Shown piece after piece: positions 25,144 through 36,828 of a stretch of 64,000 nucleotides of DNA (position 1 is its first letter; every line of letters starts with the position of its first letter). The translations under genes were made by a program, and so were the position numbers. The notes below the pieces were generated by a model. That model was not told the origin of the DNA. It ran no database searches and saw only the letters and a list, made by a program, of their open reading frames with translations. This DNA is from Phascolomyces articulosus (Eukaryota > Mucoromycota > Mucoromycetes > Mucorales > Lichtheimiaceae): the NCBI GenBank assembly GCA_025677815.1, contig JAIXMP010000006.1:1302001-1366000 (forward strand), in the 5' to 3' direction.

Positions 25144-25298
25144 AAAAAAAAAATACATCTGACCAAAATCTGGGACACTACAAAAATATTCATACACATT
25201 GGTATATTTATGTAACTGTTCTTTAAGTTGCTTCTCCACAGCAATAATACAAGCTGTGCCTTCTTCAAAAAAAAAGTTGTGGTTTACCATATAGAAAA

Positions 25299-27525
25299 AT
25301 GCTTTATTCAAACCCACAACAATTACCTCCAGAATACAGAGTGATTATTGCATATGATTTCGGTACAACTTATTCGGGAGCTGCATACGCTTTCACGCAT
25401 ACAACACCAACAGAAGTATTTGATATTCAGAGTTGGTAAAAATAAAAATTATCATATATATAATATACGCACCAATTCAATTATATTGTAGTATCAAAAA
25501 AAAAATATTTCTTCCCTAAGAACGACTGCCAATTTTTAATAAAGATGTGTGTTTTTTTCTATTGATAGGCCCCATAAAGGTGGTAACTTTTATCCCAAAG
25601 TACCCACAGCAGCAGTCTATCCACGAAATAGTCAGCAACAATCAAAGTCATTTGGACGATCGTCATTGTATAAATGGGGTTATAGTGCTAAGAAGGAAAT
25701 GCTCAAACCAGATGCAGACAAGGAAAGCATTCTTATTTCTCGGTTCAAACTTCATTTGGACGAATCATTACTACACCCACATCTTAAAAATGGATTGTAA
25801 ATAGATTGAATGCGCACTCATTTGTTATAATATTTTTATGGTTTTGTATACTACTATAATACCATGATTATTTTCCAGGATAATTATTAATCAGAATCCT
25901 TAATCATTTAACATAAACAGAACAGTAGTCGAAACCGTGGCAGATTACTTGTCAGCATTACACGAACACACATTAGATGAATTATCACGCAGTTTTGCCA
26001 AGAATTATCATCCAGATACTTTTCGTTACTGTCTTACCGTTCCTGCAGTATGGACAGACAAGGCTAAAAATTTGATGCGGCAAGCGGCTATCCAAGCAGG
26101 TCTTATTAATCCTTCTGATCCTTCTGATCGACTAATCCTTGTTTCAGAACCCGAAGCAGCAGCTCTCTACTGTGAAGAAACCATGTCAGATCAAGTACAA
26201 TTGAAAGATAATGATCGTATTATGATTTGTGATGCAGGAGGTGGTACTGTTGATTTAATTGTATTTCAAGTGAATTTCAAGTATACCAACAGTTCATCAG
26301 GAGGAAGAATAAATCGAGAACTAAAAGAAGTGACAAAAGGAATGGGTGACTGTTGTGGGAGTGTCTTTTTGGATAATGGCTTTTATGGATTGCTCAAAAT
26401 AAAATTGGGAACTCATGTCATGAGCAAGATAACTCCACGAGACCTGCATAGTATGATGGGATATTTTATTGGTACCATTAAACCTGAATTCGACGAAGAG
26501 GAATATTATTATGTGGAATTACCACGCTCAGTAAACGTCGAGGATTTACCGGAATCTACACGTAATAATCATGCTAATGAAAGGGATCTGGACAATGGAA
26601 TATTGAAATTCTCAGGTCAAGAATTAAAAGAACAAGTATTTGATCCTGTGGTTAATAGAGTAGTAAGCGAGAAAAAAATAATATATCCTCCATGTTACTA
26701 TACTTCAACAAGGGACACGCTACTAATATATAAAACTTTATATAGATAGAGTTTATTTTACAACAATATGACCAAATACCCGACGGTCGATTGAACTTTT
26801 TGTTTCTCGTGGGTGGATTTGGTTCGTCAAAATACTTATACGAAAGAGTGTGTAGAGTATTTGAAGGCACCAATGTGAACCAGATCATATGTCCAGCAGA
26901 ACGTGCTGCTCTTGCAGTTGTCCGTGGTGCAGTTTATTATGGTATTCGTCCTGAAACTGTTGTTTCACGTGTATCAAGACGAACATATGGTATTCGCACT
27001 AATGCAGATTATGATGAAACATTTCATTCTGTTTCCAGGTGTGTGTTAGCACCGAATGGTACGATGCAATCTACAGGCCTATTTTTTCCTTTCGTAAAAA
27101 AATATGATGAAGTCGATGTCGATTATTGTATCAGCAGAGATCTGCTTGTTTTTTATGATCCAGGAAGCATAATGAGTACAGATATTTATGCAACCGAGAA
27201 TGACTTCATACCAATCTATTGTGATGAACCAGGTGTAAATCGCATTGCAAATATGACAATAACCATTCCTGAAATGAAGGGTATTAATAAATATGAACCT
27301 GTTAATATTACTACCAGGTAAATGCTCTCGCTATTTCACTATACTATTATGATACAGAATTCTGCATTAAGTGCTGAAATGATAGCCTCGTTATTAATAT
27401 ATAATATAATATAACGGGATATTTATAGAATGTATTTCGGTAGAACAGAAGTTCGATTTGAAGCCGAGTTCCTTACTGGAGAAAAGCACCATGTCAGTTG
27501 TGATATTGGTGTGGCTTTCAATTAG
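25299..27525 (+). CDS. HSPA12-like Hsp70 ATPase, copy 4
   Basis: Exons are 25299-25435, 25569-25796, 25921-26662, 26746-27317 and 27429-27525; phases 2,2,0,2; 591 aa. It begins MLYSNPQQLP. DFGTTYSG, DAGGGTVDL and LVGGFGSSKYLYERV are intact. The exon 4 acceptor is placed after TATATAG at 26745, which keeps phase 0 and gives IEFILQQYDQIPDGR; the later AG would break the frame. The exon 3/4 junction therefore starts IEFI rather than the usual LSLI. Its C-terminal domain is the most divergent of the six (ADYDETFHSVSRCVLAPN, CISRDLLVFYDPGS). The 192 bp 25994-26185 are identical to copy 1, including synonymous sites, while flanks differ. The tail is MYFGRTEVRFEAEF. Confidence 0.93.
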
Positions 27526-28997
27526 TCGTGGTTATGGTTATATTAATTTCCATGGCCATAACAACAACAATTGCCAATAAACCTATATTTATAAAAATAA
27601 ACTGTGTCACAATTTCGTCTATATCAAGCATGGCTTTGTGGATACCATGATAGGAACCCCTTTAGACATGTGTTTGATTCATTCACTGTAATTAATGCAT
27701 AGCTTATATTATTTGTTCACATAAAGAGTTCATCGTAATAAAGTGTAAATAATAAAACGCGATAATAATTATATATAATATAAAAATTATGAAAAATACT
27801 GAAGTTATACGTTTACCCTTCTTTGCGGGCAACTATAATCATAGCTAGAATATTATTAAAAAACATGTACGTGGTGGAATGCGTATACATTTAGCTTGTG
27901 TTGCTGATGCATTGACCACCACCACCTTAATACCGTTGATATTTATTCAGATTAATAAAATGACAATGCCACTAGTTCAGTTGATTAAATCATCAAAATG
28001 ATGAGTTTGGTCGTACATCATAAATAAATATGTACGTACGTGGGGCGTGAAAATGGACATATGCTTTAAAACGAGTGACGGTAATATAAAGTGTTGTGGC
28101 TTCTCTCTTATTATCATTGTTTGGTATACACCATTTTTAGATAAATAATCCACTTAACCAAATAATATTAACATATTGAAAATTTATTTTATATAGCGAG
28201 CTGGGGTGGTGGGGAAGAAGAAGAAGAAGATCAAATGAATACTATTCAGCTACAATGACTCCTACTCAGCAATTTTTATATGGAGTGATAATTACTGATA
28301 AAAAGAACAAGATGACTCATTGTGTGAAGGGAGAATGGCCATACAAATGATAATAATTTACTTGATAATAGAAAACAAAATATGAAATGAATATATAAAA
28401 TTAAACCGTAATGAATTGAAAATAATGAAATGACAATATTTCATTGGTGATGAGGCCTTGGATAAAGTAGTAGATTTTTTCTCTCTGTACGACACTGCAC
28501 ATTATGACGTGATGACCTGCCTAAAATTGGCAATTTTGTATAACATGCTTGCTGATCACACATACTTCTTTGAAAAAAAAAGCCCAGACCCAAAAACCCA
28601 ACTGCGTAGCATTTTGATCTATTAAAAACAACAATAGGATTAGTACTCACTGCTAATCGTATTTGAATATATGATTGAGAGTGCAATTATCGTATTTGTT
28701 CTTTAATTTTCATAAGGAAATTTAGGATCATCCCCACATTCTTCCTTCCCCTACCTTTGGCTTTTGAGACATTTTTACTCAAAGTCGTTTCTCTTTTTTA
28801 CGATGCATTATCCCCAAAGGATGTCATACTATGATTTAGAAAATAAAAGAATATAAAAAGAAAAAGAAAATGGATACAAAAAATATAATTACATCAATCA
28901 ATAAAGTAACTTCAAGTTTCTATATCAAAACTACATTTATTATTACACATCTTCACCAGTAACAGACAACAACAGTTATTCAACATAAATATAAAAA
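27526..28997. other. Intergenic upstream of first WWE-like gene
   Basis: AT-rich spacer. A minus-strand open frame of 81 codons at 28441-28686 has no recognisable family. No motif of the GGCTTAGC or TGGCGCAT type was found before the small gene at 28998. Confidence 0.5.
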
Positions 28998-29195
28998 ATG
29001 CCTTGGTTATATCAAGCTGGAAATATGTGGATCCCTCTCGATGCCAATAGCAGTGCTCAAATTGATAGTTATTTCTCTCGAAATATCATTGGTGATATTT
29101 ATGTCAATCGTTTCGATCGTGCTTGGGTGAATCCATCCGAGTTGTATATATGTTTCTATCGAAATGGTGTTTATGCCAAAATTGCTAGAAACTAA
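28998..29195 (+). CDS. Small WWE-like single-domain protein, copy 1 (65 aa)
   Basis: A single-exon gene of 65 codons: starts MPWLYQAGNMWIPLDANSSA, continues with IDSYF, GDIYVN, AWVNPSEL and ends NGVYAKIARN. About half of its residues match the 78-aa product at 32353, with the same spacing of W3, W11, DAN-SA-ID, G-IY-N, AWV-P and NG--A-I-R. Conservation between two separate loci is the main evidence that it is a gene. The pattern (paired aromatic W/Y near the N-terminus, ID/IE helix, V-D/P-L strand, final G-x-x-x-I-x-R) resembles a WWE domain, a fold that binds ADP-ribose units in PARPs and ubiquitin ligases; that assignment is inference. Length equals one domain with nothing attached. It sits between Hsp70-like copies 4 and 5. 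Confidence 0.7.
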   Translation: MPWLYQAGNMWIPLDANSSAQIDSYFSRNIIGDIYVNRFDRAWVNPSELYICFYRNGVYAKIARN

Positions 29196-32100
29196 TAATA
29201 GTATGCAACAAACCATATAGAAGGAATAACAAGATATCTACCTCCTTCTCATCGAAGGTTACGATCTACGTAATGGCATATAATAATTATGTACAACAAC
29301 AAGACTTGATTTCAAGAAAAGAAAGTTCAATACCTTAGGCAACAGTCATAACACTTATGCATCATCATCATCATTATCATCATCATCATTTATCAATGTA
29401 TTATTTATCCTTTCCTATCCTTTTCATTTTATTTGTATTTTATTACACACATTCATTTCCACTATCATTATCACCAATAACTCTTTGTTACTTTAACTTT
29501 CTTCCTTCCTTCTTTTTTATATATTATTTTCATCATCGTCATCTATTTTTTTTTCTGTTAAACGTAATTACAATACGTACGAGGTCTTTTTTTTTTATTA
29601 AATAAACATTATACGCATCTTTTATTATAAATAATTTTTTCATTGGGAATTGGTTGAATACAAAAAAAAATAGCTATGGTAAGAAGCGTGGAGCTTAACC
29701 ATTTGTGCAAAAGTGGCACAAAAGCTAGAACTCCACAGTCTGGTGATTATGGCGCAATTATTATGTAATGCTCTACTTCACCCTGCAGCTCGCTGTGTTG
29801 GTCACCTGGTCACCTGTTTCGTTGCCGATGCTTCCAATAGAAAAGCTTCCTCACAGCCACCACGCTTTTTAAAAAAGCGAAGCTGAGCCATTCTGTACAA
29901 TGACTGGACCTTAAAAATTATTCTTTCGCCACATTCCATAATCCCATACTTTGGAATACTGTATTTATATAATAGACAACTGAGTCGACCATTTTTCAAA
30001 TCATAATAAAAAGAAAACATTGTCACAATTGGTTTGATTTCTACAACATAAAATACTTATTTCTTTATTCGTGACAGCAAAGTCGATGCGTTACGTATAT
30101 TTGATATATCTGAATAGGATAAAATATAATGGTATTTATATTGATATATAAAGCAACAATACCACACCAGTGCTATTCAAAAATAAATGATGTGTTTTGC
30201 GCATCATCTTAATATAAAGTGATCAGAGCAATCTAATAGAGAATTATCAACGCCACATTGATGCCTAAAATGGAATAAATGATGTCATTGTGATTTTATG
30301 GAGAAGGGTTTCAATTGTAATCGTCAAATCGTTTTTAATATACGAATGTAATGTTTTTAAGTATTGAACCATAAAAATAAATAATTGCCACCACCAAATG
30401 GTAAAGTTACGCACTTTTTTTTGTATAATTACCACTCACACATGGCAACACTCTAAAGCATGCCAGAATGTAATACCACCACCATCATATTTAAACTCAT
30501 TATCAACAATGGTAGATCCATATACTGTGCAACACACAAATAATAATGTTGAAGTTTATAATTATCTTTGCATAATTCACCATTCCTGATCCATTATTAT
30601 GGATTTATTACATTCAATCTTAACGCTAAGCTAAAATAAAATGGTATTGGTACCAATTGTCTTAAATTATACGAGATTACTTGAAAAACACTGCAACAGA
30701 TGATAATGCTATTTCCCTACTGTCTCTGCTGACGACTAAAAGAACGACAAAGGAGGAGAATACATAATGTAATGTGTTGCTTCTATTTATTGCTGTTGAG
30801 AGGCAAGAAGCAAACTTTAAAATACTCAGATAACAGTAAAAAACTACTTTTTTAAAATAAGATCATAATATATTATATTGGTTGTTGATAAAAAAGAGTT
30901 TATGAGCCATAATAATTTAGACACTGTTGATAGTCACCATCTTCTTTTTGTACCTATAATATTATCCTTTTTTTATTACCGTCATTTTTTTTAATAATAC
31001 GCATCTACTTATATGACACCATCCTCCACATGAAATACATATACGTACATCTGTTTCTTTAAGCCATTTAGCATACACGTGTCCGCTTTTTATTGTTGGC
31101 AACTTAGTTACCTTCACTCCTGCTTCTTTTGAGTAGTCTTATATATATATAATTTCTCACAATGTATCTTGTCCCGATCAACTTGTCCCTCTTTTTTTTT
31201 TGCACTATATATCTTATTGTACTCTAGTATACTCTATGAACAGGATCTTATTTTTAGTTGTAAATTTTACGTATCTTCATTTTTTTTTTTCAAATTACAA
31301 AATTTATAATAAACTGTGTCATTAATAATGAAAAGGGTTTTATATTCCATGTTTATACCTGTACCAATTAAAATATTATATGTAATTTACCCAATTTAAC
31401 AGTACATCATAATAATAAGATGATTGATTATTTCTACATGATGGCAGTATGTTTATCGAAAATGTGCGGATACTAAAGGTGGCACAGCTGTAACAAAACA
31501 CCAACCGTCGGCATTGGTTCCGTTAATGGAGAAAAGGGTTTTGTATATTATGTAAGTGGCATCTGTAATAAAACTCAGTTCTGGCGCACGCGCCACTCTG
31601 GGTGTGTGCGCCAATGCTTGAAAAGGCGGTACTTACATTATTCGCCAAACATGTTAATTTTCAAGAAATGCCACTTAAATATACCAAAAAAATATTATTA
31701 TCGGTGTAAAAATAAAATGTATGCCCATTTACATTTGTGGGGTGATGGGGAGGAAGATAGAAATTAAACCGATAGGACTATCATTTTGTTGCTCAGCAAC
31801 ATACTTTACTATACAAACAAACAAAAAAAATAATATATAAGAATAAATTGTTATTGTCTCTTGGTCTAATAACAAGTGTATTATCATATACACATATGGC
31901 TTTTTATTTATGTGAATAAGCGTAGAAAAGCAGTACCAATTGATATCTATATGAATAACAATAAAAGAAGCAAACTTGTTTCGAATGGCAGCTGACATTG
32001 ACACCATTTTGTAAGGTTTTGGTGTAACCTATAGATTATCACTTGCCGAGGGTATGTAAAACCACAGAAGAAACCCACCACCATGCATAGCTTAACAGTT

Positions 32101-32352
32101 ATTAAGGATTCCAGATAAAGTGGCACATTTCATATACAACACACCCCAAAAGCGTGTCGTTTTTTTTTCTAAAGTTGGTCTTGGCATATAGCCCATCAAG
32201 AATATATAAAAGAGCATGAATAATCGAACTTTACTTTGCATCCATTACGTATTATTATTAATATAATATATCACCAATCAGAATAACAACAACACCATTA
32301 CTCGCTCACAGTATAATAATTATTTCATCACACACAAAAAACAACAATAATA
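29196..32352. other. 3.2-kb spacer between the two WWE-like genes
   Basis: No convincing gene in 3.2 kb. Pyrimidine-rich 3' region at 29350-29600, AT-rich elsewhere. TATGGCGCAATT at 29749 and a cluster of GC-rich inverted motifs at 31582-31614. Isolated open frames at 30398-30589 (+), 29802-30026 (-) and 31729-32007 (-) have no family resemblance. Confidence 0.5.
31582..31614. promoter_or_regulatory. Cluster of three TGGCGC sites including a palindrome
   Basis: TGGCGC-AC-GCGCCA forms a perfect inverted repeat with a 2-nt centre, followed 12 nt later by TGCGCCA. The core is the same as that found upstream of the Hsp70-like genes. It lies about 770 bp before the second WWE-like gene. Confidence 0.4.
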
Positions 32353-32589
32353 ATGGGATGGGTTTATCAATCAGGAAGCGAATGGGTGGTAATCGATGCC
32401 AACAATAGTGCATTAATAGATCAACTCTTTTCTGAATCTCGATGCGGTGAAATTTATATTAATCATGAGCATGCTTGGGTTGATCCTATTAATTTACGCT
32501 TGCGTTTCTCAATCAATGGTGCCTGTGCCGTAATTGGAAGAACTGGGAGCGAAATACTACACCAATGCAAATCTAACAGCAAAAAATGA
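32353..32589 (+). CDS. Small WWE-like single-domain protein, copy 2 (78 aa)
   Basis: A single-exon gene whose product starts MGWVYQSGSEWVVIDANNSA and continues LIDQLF, GEIYINHEHAWVDP, LRLRFSINGACAVIGR, then a 14-residue polar tail absent from its paralogue at 28998. Aromatic and glycine positions line up with the other copy after one single-residue gap. AWVDP-NL corresponds to the V-D-F strand of WWE domains and NGACAVIGR to their terminal G-x-x-R-x-I-R. There is no signal peptide or membrane segment. The upstream region has an AT-rich TATA-like stretch and A-rich leader just before the ATG (ACAACAATAATA). Function is not established; ADP-ribose binding is a hypothesis. Confidence 0.72.
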   Translation: MGWVYQSGSEWVVIDANNSALIDQLFSESRCGEIYINHEHAWVDPINLRLRFSINGACAVIGRTGSEILHQCKSNSKK

Positions 32590-33453
32590 AGATACTAATT
32601 GGAAATAAGACGAACAATCAACCTAGAACACCGTCCAATAATTATTATTTTCAACGACCAAGCTTTATATTTTTTTACCAACTTTATCTGATAATGATAT
32701 GATGATGATACGACATTCCTTTAACTATGACTTACTATTATGGAATTATATGTAAAATGATTTTGTTTTCTATTCTCTATATTCTATTCTTTCCATTCAT
32801 TGCTTCTTTTTTTTTACACATTGTATATTTTTATACTCACTGCTGTAGCTCGCTGATTGCTTGTAAAAGCAAACAATCTATTCTTACATATGTACCTTTT
32901 TTTTGATGACAAGAAATAACTCTCTTTCAATAATAATAATAAAAATAAAGCATTTTATTCTAAACTTAAATTTACCTCTTTTGATGTTGTGCATTAATGG
33001 GCATAATACGTAGAATCCGGCATCAGCAACTTGATAATTAACTTGAAGAATCAGGGTTGCTGAATAGTGACATATATAATGCTGCAGGATACTGATGATT
33101 TATATACATCTTTTTCATTTTATGAAAAATTTGGATCATTGATTGTATTTCATGAATGAATAGTATGCAATTAAAAAACTGTTAATAAAGGTATATTCGT
33201 TTTATACTGGCTAAAAAGAAGTGTTCAATACTGATCTGCTGCTGCTGCTCATTGCGATGTAGTGACACCATTTAGCAAATAACTTTACCTCTTGCTCTTA
33301 TATACTATATCTGCAACAACACAGAACTATTTAGCCCAGTGTTTTAATTTATAATCGATAAACCCCACAAAATGCTCCCATTGCTATGGCTACACAGTTT
33401 CCATGGCAACAGAAACCGTCACAGGCTGTTCTCTATGCGTATATAGTTTTTGA

Positions 33454-33463
33454 TGGCGCGCAT
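33454..33463 (+). promoter_or_regulatory. TGGCGCGCAT, expanded form of the upstream motif, copy 5
   Basis: Context GATGGCGCGCATAAT matches GATGGCGCATAAT at 14124 apart from one inserted GC; 398 bp before the start. Confidence 0.38.
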
Positions 33464-33505
33464 AATTTAAATCATTGCCACGCAAACTTCCCTTTTGAAT
33501 TATGG

Positions 33506-33513
33506 TGGCGCAT
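33506..33513 (+). promoter_or_regulatory. TGGCGCAT motif upstream of copy 5
   Basis: Context TGGTGGCGCAT, as at 17486; 346 bp before the start. Confidence 0.4.
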
Positions 33514-33699
33514 TTCGACAACATTGTAAAAGAAGGTAGATAACTTAATAAAATGAAATTTAATTTTATCCACTAAAAAGGATTGGAGAAGCCGTATAAT
33601 CCAATATTATAATAAAAAACTATACAAATCGTTTTAATTGAGGGGGGAAAGATCGATTTGTATGTTTATGAGTCATTACTTAAGGTTAAAGAAGAGCAA

Positions 33700-33707
33700 G
33701 GCTTAGC
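33700..33707 (+). promoter_or_regulatory. GGCTTAGC motif upstream of copy 5
   Basis: Lies 152 bp before the start at 33852, in the context AAGGCTTAGCAAAAA. Confidence 0.45.
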
Positions 33708-33851
33708 AAAAATAAGAGAGTTGTGTATTCTTATTTGAGAAACAATTAACTGATACACAAATGAATCGTTATTTAAATAATTTGTCACCATCAATGTTAT
33801 GCGCATAACTTCCTTCTCTTTCACTGATACTTCTAACCATATAAAAACATT

Positions 33852-36059
33852 ATGATCCATTCAAATCCACAACAAAAGTATCAATCTTTTTCTGATTATA
33901 AAGTCATTATTGCTTATGATCTTGGTACAACCTATTCGGGTGTTTCTTACACTTTTACTCATTTAACACCAACAGAAGTATTTGATATTCAAAATTGGTA
34001 TAAATATGCTTGATAGTGCTGAAATCTCAAGAACTACTGTAAATACTCTTACTTTTTGAAGTTTTGATTTTTTAATAATACGAATGACATCATTCTTATT
34101 TCTAGGCCCCATAAAGACGGCAATTATTATCCGAGGGTACCAACACAATCAGTTTATCCACGCTGTAACCAACAGCAACAAACTCAATCTCCTAAACAAG
34201 CAACATTATCTGAATGGGGTCATGGTGCAATGAAGGCTATGCTGAAGCCAGGCGCCACCAAACATAATGTACTTCTTTCTCAGTTTAAACTCAACTTGGA
34301 TGAGTCATTAAAACGTCCACCTCTTGAAAATGGATTGTATGTAGCAACCACAGGATACATAGATTCTCTCTATTTCTCTCATGTTATATTAGTTGTTTTT
34401 ACAAAATACATAACTAATAGCATTATTATATATATTCGAATAGACCACCTGTTCAAGCAATTTCAGATTACTTGTCCAAGTTGCATAAACACGCATTACA
34501 AGAACTATCCTGTAGCTTTGTCAGCAATTATCATCCAGACGCCTTTCGCTATTGTTTTACGGTTCCTGCGGTATGGTCTGACAAAGCAAAGCAAACCATG
34601 CGACAAGCAGCTATCAATGCAGGCCTTATTACGCCCTCTGACCCACCAGATCGACTTACTCTTATTTCAGAACCTGAGGCAGCTGCCATCTATTGCGAGG
34701 AAACTATGGCTGAACAAGTTCAACTTAAACATAGTGATCGTTTTATGGTGTGTGATGCAGGAGGCGGTACAGTCGATTTAATTGTATTTCAAATTAAATA
34801 TGTGGAGGATGGTAAAACTACAGGTGGTAATTCATCAAGAAGAAAAAAACGACAATTGAAAGAAGTAACGAGGAGCACGGGTGAAAGCTGTGGGAGTGTA
34901 TTTTTGGATAGGCGTTTTCAAGAATTGCTAAAAAAGAAATTGGGATCCAAGGTCATGAACAAGATCACCGAACGAGAAATGTATGGTATGGTGAAATCGT
35001 TTATTAACAGCATTAAACCAGAATTTAATGGGGTGGATGATCATTTTGTGGAATTACCACGATCGGTAAAATTAAAGGAATTACCAGTACAGTTACGTGA
35101 TCTTGATGATGGATGTTTGGATGGAGGAATGTTGAAATTATCATGTAAAGAGCTCAAAAACCAAGTATTTGATCCAGTGATTGATAATGTGGTAAGTAAA
35201 AGAATTAGATGATGATTAATAATCAACAGATTTATTGCCCATATATTAATGATCATTCCATTGGTATAATAATAATAGTTGTCTCTTATTGAAAAACAAT
35301 ATCAACAAATCCCTGATGGTCGATTAAACTTTCTTTTCCTTGTGGGAGGATTTGGTTCATCCAGATATTTATATCAAAGAGTTCAAAACGAATTCCATGG
35401 CATTAAATCCAACCATATTATATGTCCAGCAGAACGTGCTGCCTTGGCTGTTGTCCGTGGTGCTGCCTATTTCGGTGTTCACCCTCGAACTGTTGTCTCT
35501 AGAGTATCAAGACGAACCTATGGAACCAGCTGTTCAAAGGAATTTAAAGAAGGAATTGACCCATATTCCAGACGTATTGTTCGACCAGATGGCAGAATAA
35601 GATGTAAAGGCCGGTTCGATACCTTTGTGAAGAAAAATGTCGAAGTACCAGTGGATCATTGTGTCACTGAAGAGTATTATATTTATTATAATAAAAATCA
35701 GTATATGTCCCTTGATATTTATGCAACTGAAAATGATACAATCCCGCGTTACATTGATGATGTAGGTGTACAGTGTATTACAGATATATCAATACCTATC
35801 CCTGAAATGAAAGATGTAAAGAAAGACGAAAAAATTGATTGTAAAATTAGGTAATGATTTTATCATTTATTCATGTTATTGGTTGCTTCATTACTCATAT
35901 ATACTACGAGCAATGCTAATATGTTGGGTTCAATGGGGTGTTTCCTTTTCTAGTATGTATTTTGGTACAACAGAAATTCGAATTGAAGCTATATTCCAGA
36001 CTGGAAAAAAATTTGTTAATTATGGTGGTTTTGATGCTGTTGACAAATATGGTTTATAA
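33852..36059 (+). CDS. HSPA12-like Hsp70 ATPase, copy 5
   Basis: Exons are 33852-33997, 34106-34336, 34444-35191, 35279-35850 and 35954-36059; phases 2,2,0,2; 600 aa. It begins MIHSNPQQKY. Phosphate-1 reads DLGTTYSGVSYTF, where all other copies have DFGTT(Y/F)SGAAYAF, so this ATPase has a changed first loop. DAGGGTVDL and LVGGFGSSRYLYQRV are intact. Exon 3 carries a basic insert (GGNSSRRKKRQLKEVTRSTG) after phosphate-2. The last-exon junction gives SMYFG in place of RMYFG because the acceptor is followed by T. The C-terminus DAVDKYGL resembles those of copies 2 and 3 (DNYGS). Confidence 0.93.
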
Positions 36060-36828
36060 CAAAAGCAATTTGGTATTTTATTCCCTTCATATTGCATAGT
36101 ACCTACACTCAGAGCATAGTAACTATAAGATTGTTGTGTATATTACTCATTTCTCTTTTTGCAAGCTCAATACAATCTCAACCATCCTACAACACCTGTA
36201 GCCTTGTCTTACTATACTAGAAAAAAAATTGTACACAATTAATTTTAGATCTTCTTTCTTTCATAAACAATACTGCTACACTAAACATTGTATACATATA
36301 TAAATAATCTTTCCATTTTTCTTATTCATTATTTTCCTTGGGTTTCTGTTTTCTTGTATATTACTTTGAAGAGGCCCATCAAATTATCTTCGGAGTTAAA
36401 CTATAAGGCAAGGGAAAGAAACCATATTACGGTAATATTCTCTCCATAAGCAATATTGTTCTATCTGTCCATCTATTTATTCCTAATTTATCTACTACAT
36501 AACTCAAGCAACATGCGATGAGTTTATACTAAGATTGATAAGTGAATTTGTCATTTAGTCCAAGGAATGATTATTATATCATGTGGTCTAGAAAATTTAA
36601 CGAAAATCCGATTTCACGGTAGACCTATGATAAATAGGTATGGGGTTGAAATATTCGATTATGTACTATAGTTACGTTATTGATAAAGCTTTACAACATA
36701 CTCTGGAAGGTTTAAATTATGATTTATCCAAGAATACAGGGCTACATAATTTGCTCTTGGCACAATTGCTTTAAAAGTTGGGGTTTTGACGCTACCATTC
36801 GATGTTCCTATTGATCCTCACCGTTTAT
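36060..36828. other. Spacer between copy 5 and a decayed copy
   Basis: AT-rich. Around 36615-36650 there is weak similarity to the SRRTYGI segment of exon 4, so the decayed copy that follows may once have extended this far. No open gene. Confidence 0.45.

Larger units (their letters stand above)
24500..25298. other. Bidirectional promoter region between copies 3 and 4
   Basis: The start codons of the divergent copies are 800 bp apart. The spacer has CTATTTAAAG at about 24596 (about 100 bp from the copy 3 start), GGAGCGCCACTT at 24889, ATGCGCCA at 24966 and GGCTTAGC at 25136. Short frames in it have no family resemblance. Confidence 0.55.
32590..33851. other. Intergenic upstream of copy 5
   Basis: AT-rich spacer holding TGGCGCGCAT at 33454, TGGCGCAT at 33506, GGCTTAGC at 33700 and TTATTTAAATAA at about 33771, in that order toward the start of copy 5. 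No gene seen. Confidence 0.6.

Noticed and set aside
28441..28686. Minus-strand 81-codon frame with several Cys
   Set aside because: Cys spacing fits no zinc-binding motif and the frame has no paralogue; not supported as a gene.
33852..36059. Canonical Hsp70 (SSA/BiP-type) annotation for the island genes
   Set aside because: There is no canonical lid domain, no EEVD or HDEL ending and only the HSPA12-type loop sequences, so they belong to the divergent branch.
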